From: Actinoplanes subtropicus
GTDB taxonomy: Bacteria; Actinomycetota; Actinomycetes; Mycobacteriales; Micromonosporaceae
NCBI RefSeq assembly: GCF_000721705.1
Contig: NZ_JOJL01000043.1
Location: 1 to 64,000 of the forward strand
Reading direction: 5' to 3'
DNA length: 64,000 nt
The first letter of the stretch is position 1. The number at the start of each line of letters is the position of its first letter. Both the position numbers and the translations under genes were made by a program. Below the pieces are notes generated by a model that was not told the DNA's origin, searched no databases, and saw only the letters and a list, made by a program, of their open reading frames with translations. Of the stretch, positions 26,150-34,348 are shown in pieces.

Positions 26150-26385
26150 AGACCGGGGAAGCGGCGCGGGGTCCGGGCGGGACGGGTTACCTTGCCGGCT
26201 ACCGGGGACATCCGGGGTGTGGAGCGGGTGGCTCGGGCGGGGCGGGCGGTTTTCGGGCGGGCCGAAACCGGCGTGGGAGGGTCGACGCGTACTTCTGCAA
26301 TGGTTTTGGGGTGTTTTTGTGCTGGAAACCTCGTGGTTGTCTGCGACGGGTGGGGTGGAGACACGAGGTGATCGCGGAGGGTGAC

Positions 26386-27225
26386 ATGCGGGGGAAAACG
26401 GGCACCGACCGGCAGGATGACCTGGTGGAGACCGATCTTCAGGTGGCGCAGCGCGCGGTGATCACGGGGGCGGCGGTGGCGCTGCGGCACTTCGGGGCCC
26501 TGGCCGAGCTGTCGCAGGAGCTCAAGGCGGATGGGTCGGTGGTCACCGCGGCGGATCGGGCGGTGGAGACCGCGGTGCGCGAGGTGCTGTCCGCGGCCCG
26601 GCCGGACGACGCGGTGCTCGGCGAGGAGCAGGGGCAGAGCGAGAAACCGGGGTCGCGGCGCTGGATCGTGGATCCGATCGACGGCACGCGGCTGTTCGTG
26701 ACCGGGGACGATCGCTGGCTGGTGCTGCTCGGCCTCGAGGTAAACGGCGAGATGACCGTCGGCGTGGCGGCGCACCCGGCGCAGGGCAGCATCTGGTGGG
26801 CGGTGCGCGGCGAGGGGGCCTTCGAGGGGCGGATCGTCGGCGGGCGAGCGGTGGCGGCCACGAAGGTCCACGTCGCGGCGCACGGGCCGGAGACGCCCGC
26901 GGGCTGCCGGCTCTCGGTGGTGCCGGAGGACTGGGCGCCCCACCTGGTCGCGCCGCTCAGGGAGGTCACGTCGCCGCTGCCGTGGACGATTCACCCGGCG
27001 CTGATGGTGGCGCGCGGGGAGATCGATCTGGCGTTGCAGACCGGCGGGCAGATCTGGGACTTCGTGGCCACCTCGCTGATCGTGACCGAGGCGGGCGGGT
27101 CGTTCAGCGGGCTGTCGGGGCGGACCCGGCCGGGGCCGGGGGCGTCGCTGTACGCCCGGAGCGCGGCGCTGCGGGAGGCGACCCTGGAGGCGCTGGCCGA
27201 CGCCCGGCACGCCCCGGCAAGCTGA
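26386..27225 (+). CDS. Inositol monophosphatase family phosphatase
   Basis: The protein has 279 residues. The family's metal-binding motifs are in place: GEEQGQ (about 82-87), DPIDGTRLF (about 97-105) and the closing WDFVATSLIVTEAGG (about 225-239). Members dephosphorylate inositol phosphate, histidinol phosphate or 3'-phosphoadenosine 5'-phosphate, and sequence alone does not settle which. I chose ATG 26386 because GCGGAGGGTGAC precedes it; GTG 26369 or a longer version is possible. It stands alone after the kinase operon terminator and converges with a small secreted-protein gene. Confidence 0.85.
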   Translation: MRGKTGTDRQDDLVETDLQVAQRAVITGAAVALRHFGALAELSQELKADGSVVTAADRAVETAVREVLSAARPDDAVLGEEQGQSEKPGSRRWIVDPIDGTRLFVTGDDRWLVLLGLEVNGEMTVGVAAHPAQGSIWWAVRGEGAFEGRIVGGRAVAATKVHVAAHGPETPAGCRLSVVPEDWAPHLVAPLREVTSPLPWTIHPALMVARGEIDLALQTGGQIWDFVATSLIVTEAGGSFSGLSGRTRPGPGASLYARSAALREATLEALADARHAPAS

Positions 27226-27226
27226 G

Positions 27227-27502
27227 TTATCGCCGGCAGCCCGGGCCGGCGGCGAGGCCGCCGACGATCCGGTACCTGCTGATGTCGCCGTCGACGAAGT
27301 CGGTCAGGTCGTCGATCTGCCGCGGCGCCTCGTCGTGCAGGCCCACGTAGGCGACGATCGCCGAGTCGACCGTGCGGCAGGTGGCCTGGCTCGCCACCTC
27401 GCGGGCGTTCCGCTCCGCCCTCTCCGGGTTCATCGCAGCGTAAGAAGCGCCGGCAACACTGACGGTGACCACCGCGGACATGAGAACGTAGGTCAAGTGC
27501 AC
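27227..27502 (-). CDS. Small secreted pilin-like protein
   Basis: The protein has 91 residues. A short hydrophobic N-terminus (LTYVLMSAVVTVSVAGASYAA) looks like a signal or anchor. The rest (REVASQATCRTVDSAIVAYVGLHDE followed by PRQIDDLTDFVDG) resembles the segment after the hydrophobic helix of type IV pseudopilins (…ID.A...Y....G..P..L.DL). The prepilin cleavage motif GFxxxE is not visible, so this may be a soluble derivative. It has two Cys. It converges with the phosphatase gene, one base apart. The GTG start was chosen as the first codon before the hydrophobic stretch. Confidence 0.6.
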   Translation of the reverse strand: MHLTYVLMSAVVTVSVAGASYAAMNPERAERNAREVASQATCRTVDSAIVAYVGLHDEAPRQIDDLTDFVDGDISRYRIVGGLAAGPGCRR

Positions 27503-27550
27503 AGCAGCAGCCTAGGCGTTATAACTCTGAGTATTGAGCTGGCCGAACGG

Positions 27551-28345
27551 TCAAGATCGGCAGCACTCTCGGTGAGATGTTAGGAGAAACTTGAGGATCG
27601 TCCGGGAGATCGTCGGGTAGGCCGGATTTCCGGGATTGAGGTAGTCGCCGTGCTTACCGCCGGGCACCGCCACGAAGGTCTTCGCCGGCCACGGCACCGC
27701 GCGGAACGCCGCCCGGCCGGCGGCGATCGGCACGGTCGGATCCTGATCGCCGTGGAGGAACAGCACCGGGACCGGCGCGCCGCCGAACGATGACGCGGGG
27801 CGGCGGCCGGCGATCGAGACCGCGGCGACGATGCCGGGCGCGTGGCCCCGCCGGAGCAGGCCGAGCGTCGTGGTGGCCCCGGCCGAGAAACCGACCGCCA
27901 CGACCTCGTCGAGATCGAGCCGCGGGTCGGCGGCGAGCGAACGCAGCACGAAGGCGGCGTCGGCGGGCTGCTGGAGTATGTCCGACGGGTCGACCTTGAC
28001 CGTGCCGTTGGTGTGCGGGTAGGCGGGCGCGACCACGGCGAACCCGGCCGCCACCCAGGTCGAGATGATCGGCGTGAACTGGGCCGGGAGGCCGCCGAGG
28101 CCGTGGCTGAACAGCACGACCGGGTGCCGGCCGGCGCCGTCGGGGTACCAGATCGACGTGTCGAGGGGCCGATCGGCGCCCCGCGCGAGGTGGAGGATGC
28201 GCGGCGCCGGCGCGGCACGCCGCGAAGCGGTCGGGGCCGGCTGGACCGCAGGCCGGACTGCTCTCCCGCAACCGGACAAAAAGGCGACGCTTCCGCAACC
28301 GGACAAAAGGGCCAGCACCAGCAGCACAGCCCCCACCCGTCGCAT
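27551..28345 (-). CDS. Alpha/beta hydrolase lipoprotein (dienelactone hydrolase-like)
   Basis: The protein has 264 residues. The signal peptide MRRVGAVLLVLALLSGCG has a lipobox, and a second copy (FLSGCG) follows nine residues later through a 27-bp tandem duplication. The hydrolase domain has VLFSHGLGG (oxyanion region), the nucleophile elbow VGFSAGATT with Ser, the acid in FLHGDQDPTVP and a late His (GGKHGDYLNPG). This matches the platelet-activating factor acetylhydrolase/dienelactone hydrolase class of esterases. The likely role is cleavage of small esters at the cell surface. The substrate is unknown. It is divergent from another alpha/beta hydrolase gene. Confidence 0.82.
   Translation of the reverse strand: MRRVGAVLLVLALLSGCGSVAFLSGCGRAVRPAVQPAPTASRRAAPAPRILHLARGADRPLDTSIWYPDGAGRHPVVLFSHGLGGLPAQFTPIISTWVAAGFAVVAPAYPHTNGTVKVDPSDILQQPADAAFVLRSLAADPRLDLDEVVAVGFSAGATTTLGLLRRGHAPGIVAAVSIAGRRPASSFGGAPVPVLFLHGDQDPTVPIAAGRAAFRAVPWPAKTFVAVPGGKHGDYLNPGNPAYPTISRTILKFLLTSHRECCRS
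28266..28308. repeat. 27-bp tandem duplication inside the lipoprotein signal region
   Basis: CCGCAACCGGACAAAA occurs at 28266-28281 and again at 28293-28308, 27 bp apart, duplicating nine codons that include the lipobox. A third imperfect copy (ACGCAACCCGACAAA) lies at 28366-28380, upstream of the gene. Confidence 0.6.
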
Positions 28346-28398
28346 GGGCGCAGCCTAGGGTCGTCACGCAACCCGACAAATCGCCGTTGTGGGTGGCG

Positions 28399-29166
28399 AT
28401 GAGACGACGAATCCTGCTGGGCGGCGCCGCCGCGCTCGCCGCCTATGTCGGAGTGGCCGGGTACCGCACCCGGATGGCGGAGTCGCTGCCGGTCCTCCCG
28501 GCGGCGCCGCCCGGCGAGGAGCGCCTCGAGCACCGCTGGTCGCGGGCGCGCGGCCGGACGGTCGGCTTCTACACGGCGGTCCCGGCCGGCTACGGCGCCG
28601 GGCGCGGCCTGCCGGTCTGCCTGGTGCTGCACGGCGGCTCGAAGACGCCCGACGACTACGCGGCCCTCGGCCTCGGCCGCTTCCTCACCGACGCGGTCCG
28701 CCGCGGGCTGCCCCCGTTCGTGCTGGCCGGCGCGGACGGCGGCCGCCTCGCCTGGCGCCCGAGCGGCGGCGACGATCCGCAGCGGATGGTCCACGAGGAG
28801 GTCCCGCTCTGGTGCAGGCAGCGCGGCTTCGACGTCCGGCGGCTGACCGCGTGGGGCTGGTCGATGGGCGGTTACGGCGCGTTGCTGCTGGCCGAGGCGT
28901 TCCCGGGCTTCGTGCGGGCGGTCGCCGCCTTCTCCCCCGCGGTCTCCCCCGCCGACGACGTGGACCGGTCGGCGCGGCTGCTGCGCGGCACCCCGGTCGG
29001 GTTGTGGTGCGGCAAGCAGGACGGCCTCTACGGCAACGTGCTGACGCTGCGCGACCGGCTGCCCGAGCCGCCGGCGGCCGGGAGCTTCGGCGCCGGCCGG
29101 CACGACTTCGGCTACTGGTCCCGGTGTATTCCGGAGGGCTTCGACTTCCTCGCCGGTGCGTTGTAA
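28399..29166 (+). CDS. Alpha/beta hydrolase (esterase-D-like), exported
   Basis: The protein has 255 residues. The start MRRRILLGGAAALAAYVGVAGY looks like a twin-arginine or anchor-type signal (three Arg then a hydrophobic run). The hydrolase core has CLVLHGGSKTPDDYAAL (oxyanion loop HGG), the nucleophile elbow WGWSMGGYGALL with Ser in G-x-S-x-G, and a final RHDFGYW supplying the His. The fold matches esterases of the PF00756 type, such as antigen 85-like and feruloyl-esterase proteins. It probably acts outside the membrane on an ester or acyl donor. The start ATG 28399 was chosen over the upstream in-frame ATG because it begins the Arg motif. It is divergent from the previous hydrolase gene by about 50 bp. 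Confidence 0.8.
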   Translation: MRRRILLGGAAALAAYVGVAGYRTRMAESLPVLPAAPPGEERLEHRWSRARGRTVGFYTAVPAGYGAGRGLPVCLVLHGGSKTPDDYAALGLGRFLTDAVRRGLPPFVLAGADGGRLAWRPSGGDDPQRMVHEEVPLWCRQRGFDVRRLTAWGWSMGGYGALLLAEAFPGFVRAVAAFSPAVSPADDVDRSARLLRGTPVGLWCGKQDGLYGNVLTLRDRLPEPPAAGSFGAGRHDFGYWSRCIPEGFDFLAGAL

Positions 29167-29182
29167 CCCGATCGTCAACTCC

Positions 29183-30031
29183 ATGACCGACAATGGCCGG
29201 ATGGTGGCCGAGACCTTGCCGGTCAACGGAATCGAGCTCTGCGCCGACACGTTCGGCGAGCCGAGCGACCCCGCCCTGCTGCTGATCGCCGGCGGCGCCA
29301 GCTCGATGGACTGGTGGGAGGACGAGTTCTGCCGGCGCCTCGCCGCCGCCGGCCGGCACGTGATCCGCTACGACCACCGGGACACCGGCCGGTCCACCTC
29401 GTTCCCGGCCGGCGCGCCGCCGTACTCGGGCGCCGACCTCGCCAACGACGCGCTCGGCGTGCTCGACGCGCTCAACGTCCACCGCGCCCACCTGGTCGGG
29501 CTGTCGATGGGCGGCGCGCTGGCCCAGAAGATCGCGGTCGAGCGCCCGCACCGGGTGCTCTCGCTGACGCTGATGTCCACCGCCGCGGGGCCCGCCGAGT
29601 CGAGCCCGGCCAGCCCGCGGGAGCCGGATCGCTCCTGGGCCGACCGCCGCACCGCGGTGCACCGCCTGGTCACCACCGTGCAGGAGACGGGCGGGCTCTT
29701 CACCGCCGACGAGCCGCACCTGCGCCGGCTGATGGAGCGCGTCTTCGACCGCACCGTCGACATGACCGCCAGCCAGACCAACCACTGGTGCTGCGCGAGC
29801 GGCCCGCCCTTCCGGCACCGGCTCGGCTCGATCACCGCCCCCACCCTGGTCATGCACGGCACGGTCGACCCGCTCTTCCCGGCCTCGGCGGCGCGGGAAC
29901 TCGCGGCCGAGATCCCCGGAAGCCGTCTGGTGTGGCTGGAGGGTGTCGGCCACGAGTTCCCGCCGGCGGCCGTCTGGTCGCAGGTGATCGACGAGATCAT
30001 CGCCCAAGCTGCCGCCGGCGCAACGCGTTGA
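29183..30031 (+). CDS. Alpha/beta hydrolase fold protein
   Basis: This 282-residue soluble enzyme has the fold's signatures: LLLIAGGASSMDWWEDEF (oxyanion region), YDHRDTGRST, the nucleophile elbow LVGLSMGGALAQKIA with Ser, acid in VMHGTVDPLFP, and His in GVGHEFPPA. The pattern is close to haloperoxidase/RdmC-like methylesterases. The substrate is unknown. The start is unclear: ATG 29183 or ATG 29201, neither with a good ribosome-binding site. The coding end overlaps the convergent membrane-protein gene by 35 bp. Confidence 0.85.
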   Translation: MTDNGRMVAETLPVNGIELCADTFGEPSDPALLLIAGGASSMDWWEDEFCRRLAAAGRHVIRYDHRDTGRSTSFPAGAPPYSGADLANDALGVLDALNVHRAHLVGLSMGGALAQKIAVERPHRVLSLTLMSTAAGPAESSPASPREPDRSWADRRTAVHRLVTTVQETGGLFTADEPHLRRLMERVFDRTVDMTASQTNHWCCASGPPFRHRLGSITAPTLVMHGTVDPLFPASAARELAAEIPGSRLVWLEGVGHEFPPAAVWSQVIDEIIAQAAAGATR

Positions 30032-30629
30032 GCAGGGTGAGGCCGGCCGCGAACGCGCCGGCGGTGAGCACCACGTAGACCAGCAGCAGCGCCGCACCGG
30101 CGCGATCCGACAGCGACGCGATGAACAGCGTGAGCAGCACCCCGGCCGCCGTGGAGCCCGCGGTCAGCGCCCACCCGGCCGCCTTCTCCGCCGGGGTGAA
30201 GTGCGGCGAGGCGCTGGCCATCAGCATCCCGCCGACCGGGCTGATCACCGGGAGGAAGAGCGCGCCGGCGGTGAGCAGGCCGATCGCGAAATACTCGGCG
30301 ACGCCGCCGGCGGCCTGGCCGTACCCGACCGGCGCGACCGCCGGCCGCGGGAGCGGGGGCGGCGGGATCAGGGCGGGGAGCCGGATGTGCGGCGGCATCT
30401 GCCCGCGCCGGGCCGCCTCGACGAGCGATTCCGGCGGGCCCAACCGCTGCACGATCGCCGCGGCGTCCTCGAGGGGCGCGGCCGCCATCCGGCGGGCCTG
30501 GATGTAGTCGGCCACCGTGGTCATCAACTCGTCGCGCAACTGCGGCGACAGCTCGTCGCTCTGCGCCCACAGCGCCGCGAGATAGTCGAGAACGATCACA
30601 TCGGTGTGCGCGAGCGGTGCCGTGCTCAT
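29997..30629 (-). CDS. HAAS-like N-terminal domain membrane protein
   Basis: The protein has 210 residues. The N-terminal 70 residues are a helical domain (YLAALWAQSDELSPQLRDELMTTVADYIQARR...AAAIVQRLGPPESLVEAARRGQ), resembling the HAAS/DUF1700-type signalling domain found on PadR-linked membrane proteins. A Pro-rich hinge (ALIPPPPLPRPA) follows, then about four TM helices (AIGLLTAGALFLPVISPVGGMLM; GWALTAGSTAAGVLLTLFIASL; LLLVYVVLTAGAFAAGLTLL). A PadR-type regulator would be expected beside such a gene, but none is here. It converges with and overlaps the hydrolase gene. Confidence 0.72.
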   Translation of the reverse strand: MSTAPLAHTDVIVLDYLAALWAQSDELSPQLRDELMTTVADYIQARRMAAAPLEDAAAIVQRLGPPESLVEAARRGQMPPHIRLPALIPPPPLPRPAVAPVGYGQAAGGVAEYFAIGLLTAGALFLPVISPVGGMLMASASPHFTPAEKAAGWALTAGSTAAGVLLTLFIASLSDRAGAALLLVYVVLTAGAFAAGLTLLNALRRRQLGR

Positions 30630-30802
30630 GTGTCTCCCCCATGCTGGTCCGGCGGGTAGCAGTCAGCATCCGCCCCGGCCCGGCCGGGCACATCCCTCCG
30701 CGGACCTACCAATTTGCGAGCCTGTCTCCTTCTTTCGGCCGATGCCGATCGGGCGGTGCCGGCCGGGCCGCATCGAGCGCGTCGCATGAGATCCTGATCG
30801 GC

Positions 30803-31372
30803 ATGGATGCCAAGGCGCATTTTCGTCGGTACCTGCCGGAGGCGCGGGAGGCGCTGCTCGGCAAGCTCGACGGGCTCTCGGATTACGACGTACGGCGGCC
30901 GCTGACGCCCACCGGAACCAACCTGCTCGGGCTGATCAAGCACGTGGCCTGGGTCAGCTCCGGGTATTTCGGCGAGGTGTTCGACCGGCCCTTCGCCGCG
31001 TCCATGCCGGCGCTGAGCGAGGACGCCGAGGCGAACACCGACATGTGGGCCCACCCCGACGAGTCCCGCGACGACATCATCGACCTGTGGCACCGGGTGT
31101 GGGCACACGCCGGCGCGACCATCGAGGCGCTCCCGATCGACGCGCCCGGCGTGGTCCGCTGGTGGCAGGACACACCGGTCACGCTGCATCTCATCCTCGT
31201 CCACGTGCTGGCCGAGCTGAACCGGCACGCGGGCCACGCCGACATCCTCCGCGAACTGATCGACGGCCGGGTCGGCCGGCGGAGCCCGGGCGACAACGTC
31301 GCCGAGCGCGACGAGGCGTGGTGGGCCGCGTACCGCGAGAAGCTGGCGGCGACCGCCCGGAAGTTCGCCTAG
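30803..31372 (+). CDS. DinB/DUF664 family protein
   Basis: The protein has 189 residues. It fits the DinB four-helix-bundle family: an opening helix with Leu/Ile and Pro (YLPEAREALLGKLDGLSDYDVRRPLTPTGTNLLGLIKHVAW), then HRVWAHAGATIEAL and LILVHVLAELNRHAGHADILREL. The three His of the family's metal site are plausibly H in LIKHVAW, VHVLAELNRHAGH. Members include mycothiol- or bacillithiol-dependent enzymes and many uncharacterised proteins. The ATG at 30803 was chosen as the first Met before the bundle; the longer upstream frame is not protein-like. It converges with the Mrp gene, overlapping by 4 bp. Confidence 0.85.
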   Translation: MDAKAHFRRYLPEAREALLGKLDGLSDYDVRRPLTPTGTNLLGLIKHVAWVSSGYFGEVFDRPFAASMPALSEDAEANTDMWAHPDESRDDIIDLWHRVWAHAGATIEALPIDAPGVVRWWQDTPVTLHLILVHVLAELNRHAGHADILRELIDGRVGRRSPGDNVAERDEAWWAAYREKLAATARKFA

Positions 31373-32130
31373 GGGAACGCCGCGTCGATGTGCGCCGTCA
31401 CCGCGTCGAGGGCCGGGGCGAGATCGGCGGCCGTCATCGTCCCGCCGGGCCGGAAGGGCAGCCGCGCGAGCCGCTCGACCCCGCCGGCCCAGATGGTGCG
31501 CTCCTCCGGCGCCGGCGCGTGCAGCTCGGTCTTCTCGCCGCAGCAGGGGCATTCGAAGTACGCCATGTTCTCCACCCCGCCCAGCACCGGCGTCCGCACC
31601 CCGCGCAGCGCGGTGAGCGCGCGGCCGGTGTCCAGGTGCGACACCTCGGCCGGCGTCACGACCAGGATCGCCGCGACCCGTCCGGCGCCGGACAGCACGC
31701 CCTGCTGGCTGACGCTGATGCCGGGCGGCAGGTCCACGACGAGCGCCTCGACGTCACCCCAGTCGGTCTCCTTGAGCAACCGGCCGAGCAGCAGGTCACC
31801 CAGATCGGACCCGAACGCCAGCGCCTGATTGCCGGCCATGAGGAAGCCCGCGGACGCGACCTTGAGGCCGTCCACCTCCATCGCCTCGTGCCGGGAGCCG
31901 CCCCGGCCGCCCGGCGCCCACCCGGTGAGCGTGACCGACCGGGCCGGCACGTCGCGGCGCAGGCCGAGCATGCGGGGCACGTCGGGCCCGGAGATGTCGG
32001 CGTCGACCAGCCCGGTCTTGCGGCCGCCCCGAACCAGCTCGCGGGCGATCGCGACCGCGACGCTCGACTTGCCCACGCCACCCTTGCCGCTGCCCACCGC
32101 GATGATCGGCAGCTCACCCGGTCCACCCAT
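31369..32130 (-). CDS. Mrp/ApbC-family P-loop ATPase
   Basis: The protein has 253 residues. The deviant Walker A is GSGKGGVGKSSVAVAIAREL (about 12-31), followed by GLVDADISGPDVPRMLG (Walker A' / switch) and VEALVVDLPPGISVSQQGVL (Walker B region). The late segment YFECPCCGEKTEL carries the CxxC typical of iron-sulfur carrier proteins of this family. It probably binds and hands over a 4Fe-4S cluster, or acts as a regulatory ATPase. It lacks the N-terminal MIP18/DUF59 domain of longer Mrp proteins. It runs convergent to the DinB gene and 9 bp after the acetyltransferase. Confidence 0.88.
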   Translation of the reverse strand: MGGPGELPIIAVGSGKGGVGKSSVAVAIARELVRGGRKTGLVDADISGPDVPRMLGLRRDVPARSVTLTGWAPGGRGGSRHEAMEVDGLKVASAGFLMAGNQALAFGSDLGDLLLGRLLKETDWGDVEALVVDLPPGISVSQQGVLSGAGRVAAILVVTPAEVSHLDTGRALTALRGVRTPVLGGVENMAYFECPCCGEKTELHAPAPEERTIWAGGVERLARLPFRPGGTMTAADLAPALDAVTAHIDAAFP

Positions 32131-32139
32131 GCGGCGACC

Positions 32140-32577
32140 CTACCCGCCCGGCAGGTCGAACGGCGGCCGCGTATCGATCTCCATCCACCGCTCGGGATGC
32201 CCGATCGGCGCGAACCCGGCCTTCGCATAGACGCCGTGCGCGTCGAGCGTCGCCAGGATCACCCGCTTGATGCCGTGCCGCCCGGCCCACTCGACGGACC
32301 AGTTGGCGAGCACCGTGCCGAGCCCGCGGCCGCGGTGCGCACGGTCGACGTACACATCGCAGAGCCAGACGAAGGTCGCGCGATCCGACACGATGCGCGC
32401 CACCGCGACCTGCCGCCCGTCCGGAGCGTAGAGGCCGACCGGCACCGAATTCTCGAACGACCGCTCGATCACCTCGCGGCTACGGCCCTTGGCCCAGTAG
32501 GCGTCCGTGCCGATCCACCCGGCCACGCGCTCCATGTCGAGGTCACTGGCGTCTTCACTCAGCCGGTAGTCGCTCAC
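32140..32577 (-). CDS. GNAT-family N-acetyltransferase
   Basis: The protein has 145 residues. The acetyl-CoA-binding motif A is clear: VWLCDVYVDRAHRGRGLGTVLANW (RxxGxG/A at about 83-92). The closing ATLDAHGVYAKAGFAPIGHPERWME is the usual end of this family. The start GTG 32575-32577 (MSDYRLSEDASD) fits the normal length of a single-domain acetyltransferase; the much longer upstream frame belongs to the antisense of the RCC1 gene. The target amine is unknown. It lies between the Mrp gene and the divergent RCC1-like gene. Confidence 0.87.
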   Translation of the reverse strand: MSDYRLSEDASDLDMERVAGWIGTDAYWAKGRSREVIERSFENSVPVGLYAPDGRQVAVARIVSDRATFVWLCDVYVDRAHRGRGLGTVLANWSVEWAGRHGIKRVILATLDAHGVYAKAGFAPIGHPERWMEIDTRPPFDLPGG

Positions 32578-32629
32578 CGCCCGATTCTCGCCCGGCGCGA
32601 CACGATCAAGGAGATCCAATCGCGGCCCG

Positions 32630-33505
32630 GTGGCCTTCGGCGGTAATACTGCCTGCGTGCAGGGTCCTTTCATCGCCGCCGGAAGACGACATTCCTTGGC
32701 CGTACGCGTCGACGGCACCGTGGCAGCGTCCGGTTCCGGGACGTCCGGCGAGTGCCGAGTCGAGGATTGGACCCAAGTGGTCGCCGTGGCGGCCGGCAAC
32801 GTCCACACCGCGTCGAACACCGGACGATCCCACAGCGTCGGCCTCCGCGCGGACGGCACGGTCCTCGCGACGGGTTGGAACGGCGACGGGCAATGCGAGG
32901 TCACGTCGTGGCGCGGCGTGACCCTGGTCGCCGCCGGCTGGCGCCGCACGCTGGGGCTGGCCGCTGACGGCACCGTGCTGGCCGCGGGGCGCCGCCGCGA
33001 CGGGGCATGCGACGTGAGCCCGTGGCGTGAGGTCGTCGCGCTCGCTTGCGGCGACTGGCATTCGGTGGGCCTCACCGCCGACGGGACCGCCCTCGCGGTC
33101 GGTAACAACCGCCGTGGCCAGTGTGCGGTCGGCACGTGGCGTGACATCACCGCCGTCGCCGCCGGCTACCTGCACACCGTCGGCCTCACCGCGGCCGGAC
33201 GCGTCCTCGCAGTCGGGGATCCTTCGACGGGCGCCTGTGACGTGAGCGCCTGGCGAGAGGCCGTGGCGGTCGCGGCCGGCAGCTACCACACCGTCGGAGT
33301 CACCGCGTCCGGCCGAGCAGTGGCCGCCGGAAGCAACGACTCCGGCCAGTGCGACGTGGCCGGCTGGCGCGATATCGTCGCGGTGGCGGCCGGATCGACC
33401 CACACCCTGGGCCTACGTACGAACGGAACAGTCGTCGCCACCGGAAACAACGAGCACGGCCAGTGCGACACCACCGGCTGGCACAGCATCCGGACGCCCG
33501 GCTAG
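32630..33505 (+). CDS. RCC1/BLIP-II-type repeat protein
   Basis: The protein has 291 residues. Seven repeats of about 38-40 residues each follow a pattern G-x-x-H(S/T)-x-x-L/V-x-x-D/N-G-T-V-x-A-x-G-x-N-x-x-G-Q-C (for example FIAAGRRHSLAVRVDGTV, GNNRRGQCAVGTWRDITAVAAG, GSNDSGQCDVAGWRDIVAVAAG). This is the RCC1/BLIP-II seven-bladed beta-propeller. There is no signal peptide, so it is probably cytoplasmic and a protein-binding domain. The GTG at 32630 has an AAGGAG site 16 bases upstream, longer than usual; GTG 32657 is an alternative start. Confidence 0.85.
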   Translation: MAFGGNTACVQGPFIAAGRRHSLAVRVDGTVAASGSGTSGECRVEDWTQVVAVAAGNVHTASNTGRSHSVGLRADGTVLATGWNGDGQCEVTSWRGVTLVAAGWRRTLGLAADGTVLAAGRRRDGACDVSPWREVVALACGDWHSVGLTADGTALAVGNNRRGQCAVGTWRDITAVAAGYLHTVGLTAAGRVLAVGDPSTGACDVSAWREAVAVAAGSYHTVGVTASGRAVAAGSNDSGQCDVAGWRDIVAVAAGSTHTLGLRTNGTVVATGNNEHGQCDTTGWHSIRTPG

Positions 33506-33670
33506 ACGTTTTCCTGTTCCTGCCACGCCGTTCGCCGGGGTTACCGTCGTGCCGATGCCGACCGTCCCGAGCAAGTGCAGACCGTCGACGTCGCAACATC
33601 ACCGATGCATTCGACCCGAACAGGCCCCCGCTCGTCTGACAACACAAAAGGCAGGCGCGCCGCCTGCTGG

Positions 33671-34204
33671 TCAACCGCTGAACAGCCGCGCCCAGTCCCC
33701 AGGAGGGGCGAGGGTTGCCAGGTGCGTGCCGACGGCCTGCCGGGGTTTGCGGCCCGGGTCGAAGAAGGCGCGGCAACCGGTCGGGTGTACCCGGACCTCC
33801 TCCCAGCGGCCACCGGCGAAGGAGAAGTAGAGGTCGACCTCGCCGCCGGTGTCGTCCGGGCAGTTGTACCGGCCCGCCGGAAACGGCGGCGCGGCGCGGA
33901 TGTCAGCGGCCAGGGCGGTCGCCTCGGCACGGTCGCCGGACGTGGACACCACCCGGCAGGCGTGGTCGTTCATCGTCGGCCACCACACGGCCGTGACCGA
34001 CAGCGGATCGGGGTCGACACTGACCAGGAACAGCCCGAGCGATCCGGCGCCGCCGGCCCGGTCGACGCAGACCTGCCCCGGCGCGGCGGCCGGGAGCCGG
34101 CTCGGCGGTCCGGCCACGGTCAGCGCCCCTGACTCGTCCAGCAGTGCCCAACCCACCACGAGCGCGCAGGCAGCAGCCGCACCGATCCACACCCTTCGGT
34201 TCAT
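33671..34204 (-). CDS. Anchored secreted protein, unknown function
   Basis: The protein has 177 residues. The start MNRRVWIGAAAACALVVGWALL is a signal or anchor sequence. The mature part has four Cys (VCVDRA, DHACRV, YNCPDD, TGCRAF) that could make two disulfides, and segments such as SVTAVWWPTMNDHACRVVSTSGD that look like a small beta-rich domain. I do not recognise the family. ATG 34204 was chosen because the longer frame upstream runs through the methyltransferase-tail remnant and is not protein-like. Confidence 0.6.
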   Translation of the reverse strand: MNRRVWIGAAAACALVVGWALLDESGALTVAGPPSRLPAAAPGQVCVDRAGGAGSLGLFLVSVDPDPLSVTAVWWPTMNDHACRVVSTSGDRAEATALAADIRAAPPFPAGRYNCPDDTGGEVDLYFSFAGGRWEEVRVHPTGCRAFFDPGRKPRQAVGTHLATLAPPGDWARLFSG

Positions 34205-34265
34205 ACTGCTTGGACGACCGGAACCGGGGTTGCGGTTGCACTCCTCGATCCTCTCGACCGACGAG

Positions 34266-34331
34266 CTATGACCGACGTCCCGCCCCGGCCGCCTGCCAGC
34301 GCAGTTCCGCCGCCTCCTCCGGCGAGCATTC
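34266..34331 (-). pseudogene. 3'-end remnant of a DUF574-type SAM methyltransferase gene
   Basis: The minus strand reads CSPEEAAELRWQAAGAGRRS followed by TAG. The functional methyltransferase gene at 38091-38897 ends SPPEDVAELRWQAAGVGRRS and TAG. At DNA level about 50 of 58 bases match between 34265-34322 and 38090-38147, including the stop codon and the bases after it. Nothing of the rest of that gene is present here. Together the two copies form direct repeats around the MFS-TetR-VC0807-amidohydrolase block. Confidence 0.7.
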
Positions 34332-34348
34332 CCGCGGTGAGCGGACAC

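Noticed and set aside
32578..33150. Long N-terminal extension of the acetyltransferase on the minus strand
   Set aside because: It is the antisense of the RCC1 repeats and reads as repeated Ala/Thr/Arg patterns; the normal family length starts at GTG 32577.
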